Shown here: one piece after another, positions 33,720 to 42,510 of the stretch
Position numbering within the stretch: position 1 is the first letter of the stretch
Layout of the letters: each line of letters begins with the position of its first letter
NCBI RefSeq assembly: GCF_001279695.1
Contig: NZ_LGDD01000322.1
Span: 17,274-65,159 of the forward strand
Reading direction: 5' to 3'
DNA: 47,886 nt
Source: Streptomyces sp. WM6378
GTDB lineage: Bacteria; Actinomycetota; Actinomycetes; Streptomycetales; Streptomycetaceae
Program-made: the position numbers and the translations under genes
The notes under the pieces: model-generated
The model's database searches: none
The model's input: only the letters and a program-made list of their open reading frames with translations
Told to the model about the DNA's origin: nothing

Positions 33720-34552
33720 AGGGCTCCTCGAATTCGCTCCAACAAGGCCCGTGATTCAGCTGGGTTGAGGGCCTGCGAGCGCAGTGTGTCATACGCCCGC
33801 TGGAGGGGGCCCACCTCTTTCAGGTCGCTGATCAGACGCCCGATCATCTGCCCCTCGCAGTATGCGTACCGCTTCCCGTCTGGCCCTTCCAGCAGCGCGA
33901 CCGGCCCATCCAGACACGCATGGAACTCGCAACCCAGCGGCATGATTTGGAGCGTCACGTTGCGGAGTTTCGTGACCTCCAGTACGTGGTCCAGCATGCC
34001 CCGAGTCACCTCCAAGCCGCCGAGCCGCTCCCGGAACACCGCCTCCGAAACGATGAAGCTGAACGGCACGTTCGGCCGCTCCAGAAGCAGCCGCTGACGT
34101 TCCATCCGCGCGATGAGTTGACTCTCCACCTGCTCGTCGGTGAGGGGCGGTACAGCGTTCTCGAACAGCGTGCGCGCATACGCCTCCGACTGCAACAGCC
34201 CGGGCACCATGCGGCATTCGTACGTGCACAGACTCACCGCGGTCCGTTCTCGCCGGGCCCACTCGCGGAACCAAGCCGCCAGCCCCGGATGCCGGGTCAG
34301 ATGGCGGTACGCCTTCTTCAGCGCCCCCGTCCCGCCCAGGGCCGGCTCCGCTCGGTCCACGAAATCGCGGTCCGGCATGCGGCGGCCCAACTCGATCGAT
34401 TCCACGGTGTGTTTGGAGAAGCGGACCAGCGAGGCGAGCTCTTCTCGGGTGAGGCCGGCGTGTTCGCGCAGGCCCTGTACGAAGGCCCCGAACGTCTTCA
34501 GGCTGTCGGACGAAACGGGCTCGCCCGCGCCGTACTCCCAGTCCTCGGTCAT
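33716..34552 (-). CDS. XRE family regulator with DUF5753 domain
   Basis: A 278-residue regulator. The N-terminal Cro/CI-type helix-turn-helix spans about residues 20-75: FGAFVQGLREHAGLTREELA and RFSKHTVESIELGRRMPD. The C-terminal DUF5753 domain (about 95-275) has YECRMVPGLLQSEAYAR, FIVSEAVFRERLGG, LRNVTLQIMPLG and the block around FHACLDGPVALLE. This is the WhiJ-like class of which Streptomyces genomes carry dozens, usually paired with a DUF397 gene, as here. Some members affect development and antibiotic production. The effector and DNA target are unknown; the gene itself is a likely target. Confidence 0.92.
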   Translation of the reverse strand: MTEDWEYGAGEPVSSDSLKTFGAFVQGLREHAGLTREELASLVRFSKHTVESIELGRRMPDRDFVDRAEPALGGTGALKKAYRHLTRHPGLAAWFREWARRERTAVSLCTYECRMVPGLLQSEAYARTLFENAVPPLTDEQVESQLIARMERQRLLLERPNVPFSFIVSEAVFRERLGGLEVTRGMLDHVLEVTKLRNVTLQIMPLGCEFHACLDGPVALLEGPDGKRYAYCEGQMIGRLISDLKEVGPLQRAYDTLRSQALNPAESRALLERIRGAL

Positions 34553-34668
34553 GTGCCGCCACCTTCCGGTGAGTTGATCTCCCCGCTCAACTCACCCAGG
34601 GTGACCGCTCACGACCGTACCGTCCACCCTCCGTGTCCGTACGCTCGCTCAGCGTACGGACCGGGGTG

Positions 34669-35319
34669 TCACGGCGTCGCCTTCATGCTGGACTTCGCCA
34701 GCTCGTACGCCGGGAGCATTTCCGTCTGCTCCTGCGTGTCCAGGCCGCTCAGGTGCAGGACGAGCGTGCCCTTCGGCGTGACCACCGCCAGTGCACGCTC
34801 CTGCTTCGACTCGTCCATCAGCTTGTTGTACGTCTCGAAGACGACCTCGGTCGCGGGGAGCGAGCCCGCCTTGATCTCCTCGTACGTCGCCTTGCTCGCG
34901 TTCTTGTTCGCTCCGACGAACGCCTCCAGGACCGAACGGGGCGTGCCCGACTTGGCGTCCTCGGTCCAGGCCCGCATGAAGCCGACGTTCCCCGCCGGCT
35001 TCGCGTCCATCTCGCACGCCATCGTGAACGGGCCCTGCTTGCTGAGCCCGGCGAGCGGGGAGTCCGCGGCCTCCGGCTCCACCGGCTTCGCCTTCCACTT
35101 GGCCGCCAGGTCGAAGGCCACCGGCAGTGTGCACGCCGAGCCCGCCGCCCCCACCGCGGAGCCCTTGGCCGCCGGCGCCGTCGCCCCGCTCTGTGAGGGC
35201 TTCGCGGGGCTCGCCGGGGTCGACAGCGCCGCCTCCTCCTCGCCGCACCCCGTCAGCACCGCCCCCGCCAGCGCCAGCGCCACCGCGCCCCGCACCACAT
35301 TCCGTACATTCCGCTTCAT
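34669..35319 (-). CDS. Secreted lipoprotein of unknown function
   Basis: A 216-residue exported lipoprotein. The signal peptide begins MKRNVRNVVRGAVALALAG, and the lipobox VLTGC places the lipidated cysteine at about residue 25. A low-complexity Ala/Ser/Pro linker follows, then a folded domain with two cysteines (SACTLPV and MACEMDA) that could form a disulfide. The fold resembles short DUF3558-like lipoproteins, but I am not sure. The ATG is preceded by a GGGG ribosome site. It is divergent from the ABC-F gene and does not share an operon with the XRE/DUF397 pair; a 116-base gap separates them. Confidence 0.82.
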   Translation of the reverse strand: MKRNVRNVVRGAVALALAGAVLTGCGEEEAALSTPASPAKPSQSGATAPAAKGSAVGAAGSACTLPVAFDLAAKWKAKPVEPEAADSPLAGLSKQGPFTMACEMDAKPAGNVGFMRAWTEDAKSGTPRSVLEAFVGANKNASKATYEEIKAGSLPATEVVFETYNKLMDESKQERALAVVTPKGTLVLHLSGLDTQEQTEMLPAYELAKSSMKATP

Positions 35320-35466
35320 GAGCCCCCGCCCCTTTGCCACTCGTAAACCCCAGGCTTTGAACCTCGGATTACCGAACATGTGATCCCCTGATCGCGCACC
35401 GCACGCTATCCGACCCTCCGCGGCGACTACCCTGGACGACGATCCATCCCCCTGCTCAGGAGTGAA

Positions 35467-37272
35467 ATGGCCGTCAACCTGGTCAATGTCGAGGCAGTCA
35501 GCAAGGTGTACGGGACCCGTGCCCTGCTCGACGGTGTTTCCCTCGGCGTCTCCGAAGGTGACCGGATCGGTGTCGTAGGGCGCAACGGCGACGGCAAGAC
35601 CACCCTGATCCGGATGCTCGCCCAGTTGGAGGAGCCGGACACCGGGCGGGTCACGCACGTGGGCGGGCTGCGCCTCGGCGTGCTCACCCAGCACGACTCG
35701 CTCGACCCCGAGGCCACCGTCCGGCACGAGGTCATCGGCGACCTCGCCGACCACGAGTGGGCCGGCAACGCCAAGATCCGCGACGTCCTTACGGGCCTGT
35801 TCGGCGGGCTCGACCTGCCCGGCTTCGCGCAGGGCCTCGACACCGTCATCGCGCCCCTGTCCGGCGGCGAGCGGCGCCGCATCGCGCTGGCCAAGCTGCT
35901 CATCGGCGAGCCGGATCTGATTGTTCTTGATGAGCCGACCAACCATCTCGATGTCGAGGGCATCAGCTGGCTCGCCCGGCACCTCCAGGCCCGGCGGTCC
36001 GCGCTCGTCTGCGTCACCCACGACCGCTGGTTCCTCGACCAGGTCTGCACCCGCATGTGGGACGTCCAGCGGGGGTCGGTGTTCGAGTACGAGGGCGGGT
36101 ACTCCGACTACGTCTTCGCGCGGGCAGAGCGCGAGCGCATCGCCGCCACCGAGGAGGTCAAGCGGCAGAACCTGATGCGCAAGGAGCTCGCCTGGCTGCG
36201 CCGCGGCGCCCCGGCCCGTACCTCCAAGCCGCGCTACCGCATCGAGGCCGCCAACGAGCTCATCGCCGACGTGCCGCCGCCGCGCGACACCAGCGAGCTG
36301 ATGAAGTTCGCGAACGCCCGGCTCGGCAAGACCGTCTTCGACCTGGAGGACGTGACCGTCCAGGCGGGCGAGAAGCTGCTGCTCAAGCACCTGACCTGGC
36401 AGCTCGGCCCCGGCGACCGCATCGGCCTGGTCGGCGTGAACGGCGCGGGCAAGACCTCGCTGCTCCGCGCGCTGACCGAGGCCTGGCGCACCGCGGGCGA
36501 GGCGCAGCCGGTGGCCGGCAAGGTCGTCGTCGGCAAGACCGTGAAGCTCGCCTACCTCTCCCAGGACGTCGCCGAACTCCCGCCCGCCCTGCGGGTGTTG
36601 GAGGCCGTCCAGCAGATCCGCGACCGCGTCGACCTCGGCAAGGGCCGTGAGATGACCGCCGGGCAGCTCTGTGAACAGTTCGGATTCTCCAAGGAGAAGC
36701 AGTGGACGCCTGTCGGGGACCTCTCCGGTGGTGAGCGGCGGCGGCTCCAGCTGCTCCGTCTCCTCATGGACGAGCCCAACGTGCTCTTCCTCGACGAGCC
36801 CACCAACGACCTCGACATCGAGACCCTGACCCAGCTGGAGGACCTCCTCGACGGCTGGCCGGGCTCCATGGTCGTCATCTCCCACGACCGGTTCTTCGTC
36901 GAGCGCACCACCGACCACGTGTGGGCGCTGCTCGGCGACGCCACGCTGCGGATGCTGCCGCGCGGCATCGACGAGTACCTGGAGCGCAGGCAGCGGATGA
37001 TCGAGTCCGCGCCGGCTCCGGTCGCGGCCCCCGCGGCCAAGCCCACGAGTGCGGTCTCGGCCCAGGACGCCCGCGCCGCCAAGAAGGAACTCCAGAAGGT
37101 CGAGCGGCAGCTCAACAAGATCTCCGACCGCGAGACCAATCTGCATGCGCAAATCGCCGATAACGCCACAGACTTCGGCAAGGTGGCGAAACTGGATGCA
37201 GAGCTGCGCGAACTGATCGCCGAGCGCGACGAGTTGGAGATGCGCTGGCTCGAACTGGCCGAGGAGGCCTGA
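35467..37272 (+). CDS. ABC-F family ATP-binding protein (Uup-like)
   Basis: A 601-residue soluble protein with two ABC domains and no membrane part, as in ABC-F translation factors. The first domain has Walker A GRNGDGKTT, signature LSGGERRRIAL and Walker B LIVLDEPTNHLD. The linker (about 225-300) follows. The second has GVNGAGKTS, LSGGERRRLQL and VLFLDEPTNDLD. The C-terminal 90 residues are an Ala/Pro-rich stretch and a coiled coil (KKELQKVERQLNKI, LDAELRELIAERDE) as in Uup, which binds DNA or ribosomes. Whether it gives antibiotic resistance is unclear. The ATG is preceded by AGGAG. A hairpin after the stop ends the unit. Confidence 0.92.
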   Translation: MAVNLVNVEAVSKVYGTRALLDGVSLGVSEGDRIGVVGRNGDGKTTLIRMLAQLEEPDTGRVTHVGGLRLGVLTQHDSLDPEATVRHEVIGDLADHEWAGNAKIRDVLTGLFGGLDLPGFAQGLDTVIAPLSGGERRRIALAKLLIGEPDLIVLDEPTNHLDVEGISWLARHLQARRSALVCVTHDRWFLDQVCTRMWDVQRGSVFEYEGGYSDYVFARAERERIAATEEVKRQNLMRKELAWLRRGAPARTSKPRYRIEAANELIADVPPPRDTSELMKFANARLGKTVFDLEDVTVQAGEKLLLKHLTWQLGPGDRIGLVGVNGAGKTSLLRALTEAWRTAGEAQPVAGKVVVGKTVKLAYLSQDVAELPPALRVLEAVQQIRDRVDLGKGREMTAGQLCEQFGFSKEKQWTPVGDLSGGERRRLQLLRLLMDEPNVLFLDEPTNDLDIETLTQLEDLLDGWPGSMVVISHDRFFVERTTDHVWALLGDATLRMLPRGIDEYLERRQRMIESAPAPVAAPAAKPTSAVSAQDARAAKKELQKVERQLNKISDRETNLHAQIADNATDFGKVAKLDAELRELIAERDELEMRWLELAEEA

Positions 37273-37341
37273 GGCACACCCTTACGAACGTCTTGCGGCG
37301 CTTGCGTAGAGACGGCGTACAGAGTCAGTAACGGCGGCATT

Positions 37342-37382
37342 ACGGGCCGGTTCTCCCTTGGGAACAGGGGTGACCGGCCCGT
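37342..37382 (+). terminator. Terminator hairpin after the ABC-F gene
   Basis: Perfect 10-base arms ACGGGCCGGT and ACCGGCCCGT enclose a 21-base loop that holds a small CCC-TT-GGG hairpin. No T-run follows. Further down, the direct repeat AGACGCAAAGACGCAA lies at about 37433-37448, in the leader of the next gene. Confidence 0.65.
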
Positions 37383-37466
37383 GGCGCGTAGTGCTCCGAG
37401 TGATAGAAAGTAGCTCCGTTCGACTGACGTAAAGACGCAAAGACGCAAATTCGGGGGTATCTCGCT

Positions 37467-39251
37467 GTGACTCAGCCGCCCAGTTCGCAACCACCACAGG
37501 GTGGCTTCGGAGCACCGCAGGACAAGCCTCAGGGACCGCCGGCCCAGCCGCCGCAGATGCCGGCCGCGCCGCCCTCCCCGCCCGCGCAGCCGCCGCAGAT
37601 GCCGCCGACTCCACCGACCGGAGCGCCCGGCTACGGCTATCCGCAGACGCCCCCGCAGCAGCCTGGTTACGGCTACCCGGGCCAGCCCCCGACGGGCCCC
37701 AACCCGTATGCGCAGACCCAGCAGGGCGGCTACGGCTACCCCGGTCAGCCGCAGTACCCGGGCGCCCCGGTGCCGCCGCAGGGCGGTGGCAAGAACCCGT
37801 TCAAGGGCAAGCCCGGGGCGATCGTGGCCGCGGCGGTCGCGGGCCTCCTGGTCATCGGCGGCGGCGCCTACTTCATATTCAACGGCAGCAGCAGCGACGG
37901 CAAGAAGCCCGTCGCCGACAAGAGCCATGGCGCACAGCCCTCCGGTTCGCCCTCCGTCGACAAGGGCAACGGCAAGGGCAACGGGGGCAGCGACTCCGAC
38001 GACATCAACGCCGGGATCAAGGACGGCGAGGCGCGGGCCTGGCTGCACGAGAACGAGACCGCGCTGACCCAGAACGGCGCCGAGCAGTACGGCCCCTGGC
38101 GCCTGGGCGACGTCGTCGTCAAGGCCATGTACAAGGAGGTCGTCGGCTACGCCGTGGCGGACGGCAAGGAAAAGTGGAAGGTGTCCCTGGACACCCCCAT
38201 CTGCGGCGCCCCGCACGACACCACCGCGGACGGAAAGATCGTCTTCGGCGTCCAGGAGAACAACACCAAGGACGCCAAGTGCAACCAGCTCCAGATGGTC
38301 GACCTGGCCGCGGGCAAGGCGGGCTGGAAGGCGCCGGTGCCGTCCGAGAACGCCTTCGACATCATGGTCAGCTTCGACATGGCGATCAGCGGGAACACCG
38401 TGGCGCTGGCCCGCATGGGCGGCGCGAGCGGCTTCTCCGTCACGGACGGCAAGAAGCTGTACGGCACCCCGAAGACCGGTAACTGCCGCTCCGACGCGTT
38501 CGCGGGCGGCCCCAAGCTGATCTCCGTGGGCACCTGCAGCGACCCGAACAACACCAGCATGGACGCCCCGCAGTCGGAGCTCCTGCAGGAGCTGGACCCG
38601 GCCACCGGCAACCCCAAGTGGAACTACCAGTACGACAAGGGCTGGTCGATCCGCCGCGTCTACTCGATGGACCCGCTGGTCGTCTACGCCACCAACAAGG
38701 ACAAGAAGACGTGGAACATCTCCACCTTCACCCCTGACGGCAAGGTCCGCTCGCAGGTCGACTCCAAGTCCCAACTGACCGCGAACTGCAGCGGGTTCGG
38801 CATCGTCGACCGCCAGCTCCAGGACTGCTCGGGCACGGCCGCCGACGCCAACACCCTCTACATCTCCACCGAGGGCAAGGACGCCGGCGAACTCGGGGTC
38901 GGCCGCAGCAACGACGTGGTCGCCATCGACCTCGGCACAGGCAAGGAGAAGTGGCACGCGGCCGCGCCCAAGGGCCGCATGATGGAGCCGCTGGCCGTCG
39001 AGGGCGGCAAGGTCGTGGTCTACATCGAGCCCGGCATCGACGACGCGGGGGCCGCGATCGCGACCCTGCCGCCGACCGGCGGCACCCCGACGATCACGCT
39101 GCAGAGCCCGTCGGCGGCTGCCAGCACCGAGCAAGCCTTCTTCAGCCCCCGCATGGCGTGGGCGGGCGGGCGCGTCTTCCTCCTCAACGGGCGAGTGAAC
39201 AGCCCCAAGGCCGACAAGAAGGACAACTCGATCCTGTCCTTCGGCAAGTGA
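37467..39251 (+). CDS. Membrane-anchored PQQ-type beta-propeller protein, paralogue 1
   Basis: A 594-residue protein with three parts. Residues 1-110 are a Pro/Gln/Gly-rich cytoplasmic tail with recurring GYGYP motifs. A single membrane helix follows (about 117-134, GAIVAAAVAGLLVIGGGAYF). The outside part, from about residue 185, has WD-like strands of a PQQ-binding propeller (GKEKWKVSL, GKAGWKAPV, GNPKWNYQY, GKEKWHAAA). Four or more blades are visible. No catalytic residues are recognised. The GTG lies behind GGGGG. It is followed 46 bases later by a paralogue, so the two form a pair. In Streptomyces such proteins have been proposed as sensors or scaffolds of the envelope; that is not shown here. 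Confidence 0.82.
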   Translation: MTQPPSSQPPQGGFGAPQDKPQGPPAQPPQMPAAPPSPPAQPPQMPPTPPTGAPGYGYPQTPPQQPGYGYPGQPPTGPNPYAQTQQGGYGYPGQPQYPGAPVPPQGGGKNPFKGKPGAIVAAAVAGLLVIGGGAYFIFNGSSSDGKKPVADKSHGAQPSGSPSVDKGNGKGNGGSDSDDINAGIKDGEARAWLHENETALTQNGAEQYGPWRLGDVVVKAMYKEVVGYAVADGKEKWKVSLDTPICGAPHDTTADGKIVFGVQENNTKDAKCNQLQMVDLAAGKAGWKAPVPSENAFDIMVSFDMAISGNTVALARMGGASGFSVTDGKKLYGTPKTGNCRSDAFAGGPKLISVGTCSDPNNTSMDAPQSELLQELDPATGNPKWNYQYDKGWSIRRVYSMDPLVVYATNKDKKTWNISTFTPDGKVRSQVDSKSQLTANCSGFGIVDRQLQDCSGTAADANTLYISTEGKDAGELGVGRSNDVVAIDLGTGKEKWHAAAPKGRMMEPLAVEGGKVVVYIEPGIDDAGAAIATLPPTGGTPTITLQSPSAAASTEQAFFSPRMAWAGGRVFLLNGRVNSPKADKKDNSILSFGK

Positions 39252-39297
39252 CGCCCCAACTCCCCGTCCCCGCCTTCCAGTCAGAGGTCTCCCCGGC

Positions 39298-41136
39298 ATG
39301 AGCCAGCCACCCCAGCCACCATCGCAGCCCCCGCAGCCCGAGGACACACCCAAGGGCTTCGGCGCCCCGCAGCAGCCCCCGGCCCCCGGGTTCGGCGCGC
39401 CCCAGGAGCCGGCGGCGCCCGGCTTCGGCGCGCCCACTCCGCCGCCGCCCGCAGGACCGCCGAGCACCCCGCCGCCCGCGGCGGCCCCGGCGTACGGCTA
39501 CCCGCAGGCGCCCGGGCAGCAGCCCGGCTACGGCTACCCGCAGACCCCGCCCCCGCAGCAGCCGGGCTACGGGTACCCGGGCCAGCCGCAGCAGCCCGGT
39601 TACGGATACCCGACGCCGCAGGCCGCCACCCAGCCGATGCAGCCGCAGTACGCGACGCCGGGCGCGCCCGTGCCCGGCGGTCAAGGCGGCGGCAAGAAGC
39701 TCAACACGCAGATGACGATCATCATCGCGGCGGTCGTCGCGGTGGGCCTGATCGTCGGCGGCGGCATCTGGTACGCCGGCAAGGACGACGGCAAGAGCGA
39801 CGCCAAGCAGGGCGACACCGGAGGCGCCAAGGGCGACGGCGGCAGCGCGACCGGAGGCGGCGGCAAGGAGAAGGTCCCCGCCAACACCGCCGGCAAGGTG
39901 CTCTTCCAGACCCCCCAGCCCAAGGTCACCGACCTCACCTCGGTGCACGGCTCCTGGCTCACCGACAAGGTGTACGCCAAGTCGGGCGTCAAGGAGATCG
40001 TCGGCTACGACCCGGTCAAGGGCACCCAGCTCTGGAAGCTCCCGCTGACCGGCAACGTCTGCGAGTCCACCACGCACGTCTCGGCCGACGGCAAGACCGC
40101 GTTCGCCTTCGAGAGCCAGGAGGCCGGCGCCAAGGTCGCCTCCTGCACCGAGGTCGCCGGCCTCGACCTCAACACCGGCAAGCTGCTGTGGCAGGCGGAC
40201 ATCAAGGGCGCCAACGGCGACCGCAAGACCCGCTTCGACGAGGTCACCCTGGGCGCGGGCACCGTCGCCGCGGGCGGCCTCGACGGCGGCGCGGCCTGGG
40301 ACCTGAACACCGGCAAGGAACTGTGGAAGCCCACCACCACCGCCGACCAGTGCAAGGACGTCGGCTACGGCGGCGGTGACGCGCTCGTGGCGGTCCGCAA
40401 GTGCGGCGACTACGACAAGCCCACCATCAACATCCAGACGCTCGAACCCAAGTCGGGCCAGCCGGTCTCGACGTACAAGATGGTGCCCGGCGTCCAGTAC
40501 GCCCACATCGTCTCCACCAGCCCGCTGGTGCTCGCCGCCGACGTCGGCGAGAGCGCGGGCGACGGCAGCGGCATCTCGGACTTCTTCTCCGTCGACGCCA
40601 AGACCGGCAAGCTGCTCGCCCGCATCCCGGCCCCCGGCGACAAGTACGCGGCCAGCTGCGACGGCACCTCCGTCGAGAAGTGCAAGATGGTCGCGGCCGG
40701 CAACGGCAGGCTGTACGTGCCGACCGAGCAGCACGAGAACGCCGCCGGCTCCAGCTCGGTGGGTCGCACCAACGAGATCGTCGCCTTCGACCTCACCACC
40801 GGCCAGCCCGTGCCCGGCAAGGCGGACGCGGGTGACGGCTACACGCTGTACCCGATGCGCATGGACGGCAACAACGTCATCGCGTACAAGGACGCCCCGT
40901 ACGACAAGGGCACCCAGGTCGTCAGCATCGACGGCGGCAGCCTCAAGTCGACGCTGCTCCTGGAGAACCCGGCCGACCGTGCGGTCCGCGACGCGATCAC
41001 GTCGTTCTCGCCGAAGTACTCCGAGATGCTCTACGGCAACGGCCGCCTGTACCTGGGCGCGGTGCTCCTGAGCAAGCCGTACTCGGCGAGTGACGCCGAC
41101 AAGAAGTTCCTGTTCATGGCGACCGGCACCAGCTGA
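39298..41136 (+). CDS. Membrane-anchored PQQ-type beta-propeller protein, paralogue 2
   Basis: A 612-residue paralogue of the preceding gene with the same layout. The N-terminal tail has FGAP and GYGYP repeats (PGYGYPQ, PGYGYPGQPQ) over residues 1-120. A membrane helix lies at about 140-158, then a Gly/Lys linker and an exported propeller domain with blades marked by GTQLWKLPL, GKLLWQADI, GKELWKPTT and GKLLARIPA. Cysteine pairs (VCESTTH, ASCTEVAG, ASCDGTSVEKC) suggest disulfides outside the cell. The two proteins are clearly related but diverged, so the duplication is old. An 18-pair terminator ends the pair. Confidence 0.82.
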   Translation: MSQPPQPPSQPPQPEDTPKGFGAPQQPPAPGFGAPQEPAAPGFGAPTPPPPAGPPSTPPPAAAPAYGYPQAPGQQPGYGYPQTPPPQQPGYGYPGQPQQPGYGYPTPQAATQPMQPQYATPGAPVPGGQGGGKKLNTQMTIIIAAVVAVGLIVGGGIWYAGKDDGKSDAKQGDTGGAKGDGGSATGGGGKEKVPANTAGKVLFQTPQPKVTDLTSVHGSWLTDKVYAKSGVKEIVGYDPVKGTQLWKLPLTGNVCESTTHVSADGKTAFAFESQEAGAKVASCTEVAGLDLNTGKLLWQADIKGANGDRKTRFDEVTLGAGTVAAGGLDGGAAWDLNTGKELWKPTTTADQCKDVGYGGGDALVAVRKCGDYDKPTINIQTLEPKSGQPVSTYKMVPGVQYAHIVSTSPLVLAADVGESAGDGSGISDFFSVDAKTGKLLARIPAPGDKYAASCDGTSVEKCKMVAAGNGRLYVPTEQHENAAGSSSVGRTNEIVAFDLTTGQPVPGKADAGDGYTLYPMRMDGNNVIAYKDAPYDKGTQVVSIDGGSLKSTLLLENPADRAVRDAITSFSPKYSEMLYGNGRLYLGAVLLSKPYSASDADKKFLFMATGTS

Positions 41137-41151
41137 GGCGCGGGTCTTGCG

Positions 41152-41205
41152 AAGGCCCCGGCGGCGGAGAACGAACTCCGCCGCCGGGGCCTTTCCCTTT
41201 TCCCG
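41152..41205 (+). terminator. Strong intrinsic terminator after the propeller genes
   Basis: Perfect 18-base arms, AAGGCCCCGGCGGCGGAG and its exact complement, enclose a 6-base loop (AACGAA) and are followed by TCCCTTTTCCC. It starts 15 bases after the stop. The remaining roughly 280 bases before the next gene hold no coding region, only the inverted repeat at 41314 and a CTTGCC-GG-GGCAAG palindrome near 41386. Confidence 0.93.
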
Positions 41206-41313
41206 GGCCCCGTTTCGGCCATCTGCTCCCTCGCAGGTCGGGGGCGTGCAGGAGGTTCGGAACGGGCTGAGTTTGCTTCATCCGCCTCCCCTCCTTCTTC
41301 CTCAACCGGGCCT

Positions 41314-41336
41314 GAATGCCGGAGAATTCGGCATTC
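41314..41336. promoter_or_regulatory. Inverted repeat upstream of the response-regulator gene
   Basis: Arms GAATGCCG and CGGCATTC with a 7-base GAGAATT spacer form a 23-base dyad 145 bases before the start codon. It could be an operator, or a hairpin in a long leader. Confidence 0.4.
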
Positions 41337-41480
41337 CGGGGGCTTCTTACCGGTAACGGGCGCGCGGCGTCGAACAAGCGTGTAGCTTGCCGGGGCAAGA
41401 GGGGCCGGGGACCGGGGGGTCCGAGTGGGCTGCCCTCAGCTCGTAGAGCTGGGGAGAGTCCAGGGGATGGGGGTAGCTCG

Positions 41481-42152
41481 ATGGGCGTGCGGCTCATGGT
41501 GGTCGACGACCACCGGCTGCTCGCCGAGGCACTCGCCTCGGCGCTGAAACTGCGGGGCCACCGGGTGCTCGCCGCGGCGGCTCCGGTCGCCGGGGCCGCC
41601 GAACTGGTGGTGAGCCGGGCGCCCGAGGTGTGCCTGCTCGGCACGGCCTCGCCCGCCGAACCGGGGGTGTTCGACCCGATCGTACGGATCAAACGGGAGC
41701 GGCCGCAGGTGGCCGTGGTGGTGCTCGGCCCGGTGCCGAGCCCGCGCGGCATCGCGGCGGCGTTCGCGGCGGGGGCCTCCGGCTATGTACGACACGACGA
41801 GCGCATAGAGGGCGTCGAACGGGCGATGGTGAAAGCGAGGGCCGGCGAGGCGGCGGTGGCTCCGCAGCTGTTGCAGGGCGCGTTCGCCGAACTCCTCAAC
41901 CCGGCGGCCCAGCCCGACGACGAGGGCCAGCGCCTCCTCCAACTGCTGACCCCCCGCGAGGTGGAGGTCCTGGTCAGGGTGGCGGACGGCGAGGACACCC
42001 GGCTGATCGCGGCGGGCATGGGAATAGCGCCCTCCACCGCGCGGACCCACGTCCAGCGGGTCCTGATGAAGCTGGGGGTGGGCTCCCGCCTGGAGGCGGC
42101 GGCGCTGGCCGCGCGAACGGGCCTACTGGACCGGGTCACCCCGAGCCAGTGA
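41481..42152 (+). CDS. NarL/LuxR-type regulator with atypical receiver domain
   Basis: A 223-residue protein with a receiver-like domain (residues 1-125) and a C-terminal LuxR helix-turn-helix (about 155-210: LTPREVEVLVRVADGEDTRLIA, then PSTARTHVQRVLMKLGV). The acidic pair is kept (VVDDH at 8-11), but the phosphoacceptor aspartate position has Gly54 in VCLLGTASP, and the usual GYLxK segment reads GYVRHDE. It is therefore unlikely to be switched by ordinary phosphorylation. No histidine kinase gene is adjacent. The ATG follows GGGGGTAGCTCG. Its targets are unknown, but the upstream dyad could be self-regulation. Confidence 0.87.
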   Translation: MGVRLMVVDDHRLLAEALASALKLRGHRVLAAAAPVAGAAELVVSRAPEVCLLGTASPAEPGVFDPIVRIKRERPQVAVVVLGPVPSPRGIAAAFAAGASGYVRHDERIEGVERAMVKARAGEAAVAPQLLQGAFAELLNPAAQPDDEGQRLLQLLTPREVEVLVRVADGEDTRLIAAGMGIAPSTARTHVQRVLMKLGVGSRLEAAALAARTGLLDRVTPSQ

Positions 42153-42162
42153 ACACACCCCC

Positions 42163-42500
42163 TGGGGCTCCGCCCCAGACCCCGGGATGCCCCACCCCAC
42201 CCCTTCCCGCTGTGACACTCTGCGGCTCCGCCGCGTGGCCTCCGGGGGTGGGTGGGTCGACTGCGGCCCGGCGGTCGTTCCTGGGGCTCTGCCCCAGACC
42301 CCGTTCGCGCCTTGAGGGCGCTCGTCCTCAATCGCCGGACGGGCTGAAGGTGGGCGTACGTCCGTGGTCCCCTGACGGGCTGAAGATGCTCGGCGCTGCC
42401 AGGGTCGACGCCGCTAGGGGCGCGGGGCTGTGACACTGTGCGGCTCCGCCGCGCGGGCGCGACCAGCCACGCACGGCCCGCACCCAACCACCTCCACCCC
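42163..42500. repeat. GC-rich intergenic repeat, copy D
   Basis: The longest copy fills the 358-base gap between two convergent genes. It has two palindromic blocks (GGGGCTCCGCCCCAGACCCCG and a variant with CTCTGCCCC), the CGCTCGTCCTCAAT block, two tandem ACGGGCTGAAG units and two GTGACACT-TGCGGCTCCGCCGCG blocks. It ends near CGCACGGCCCGCACC, also present inversely in copy C. No gene is seen in it. Confidence 0.85.
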
Positions 42501-42510
42501 GCAGAACGCG

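Noticed and set aside
33439..33792. A 117-codon minus-strand frame overlapping the DUF397 gene
   Set aside because: It is out of frame with the conserved DUF397 motif and has no ribosome site; it appears open because of the duplicated sequence.
10545..42500. The GC-rich repeats as a CRISPR array
   Set aside because: The repeats are isolated, long and about 10 kb apart, with no regular spacers and no cas genes.
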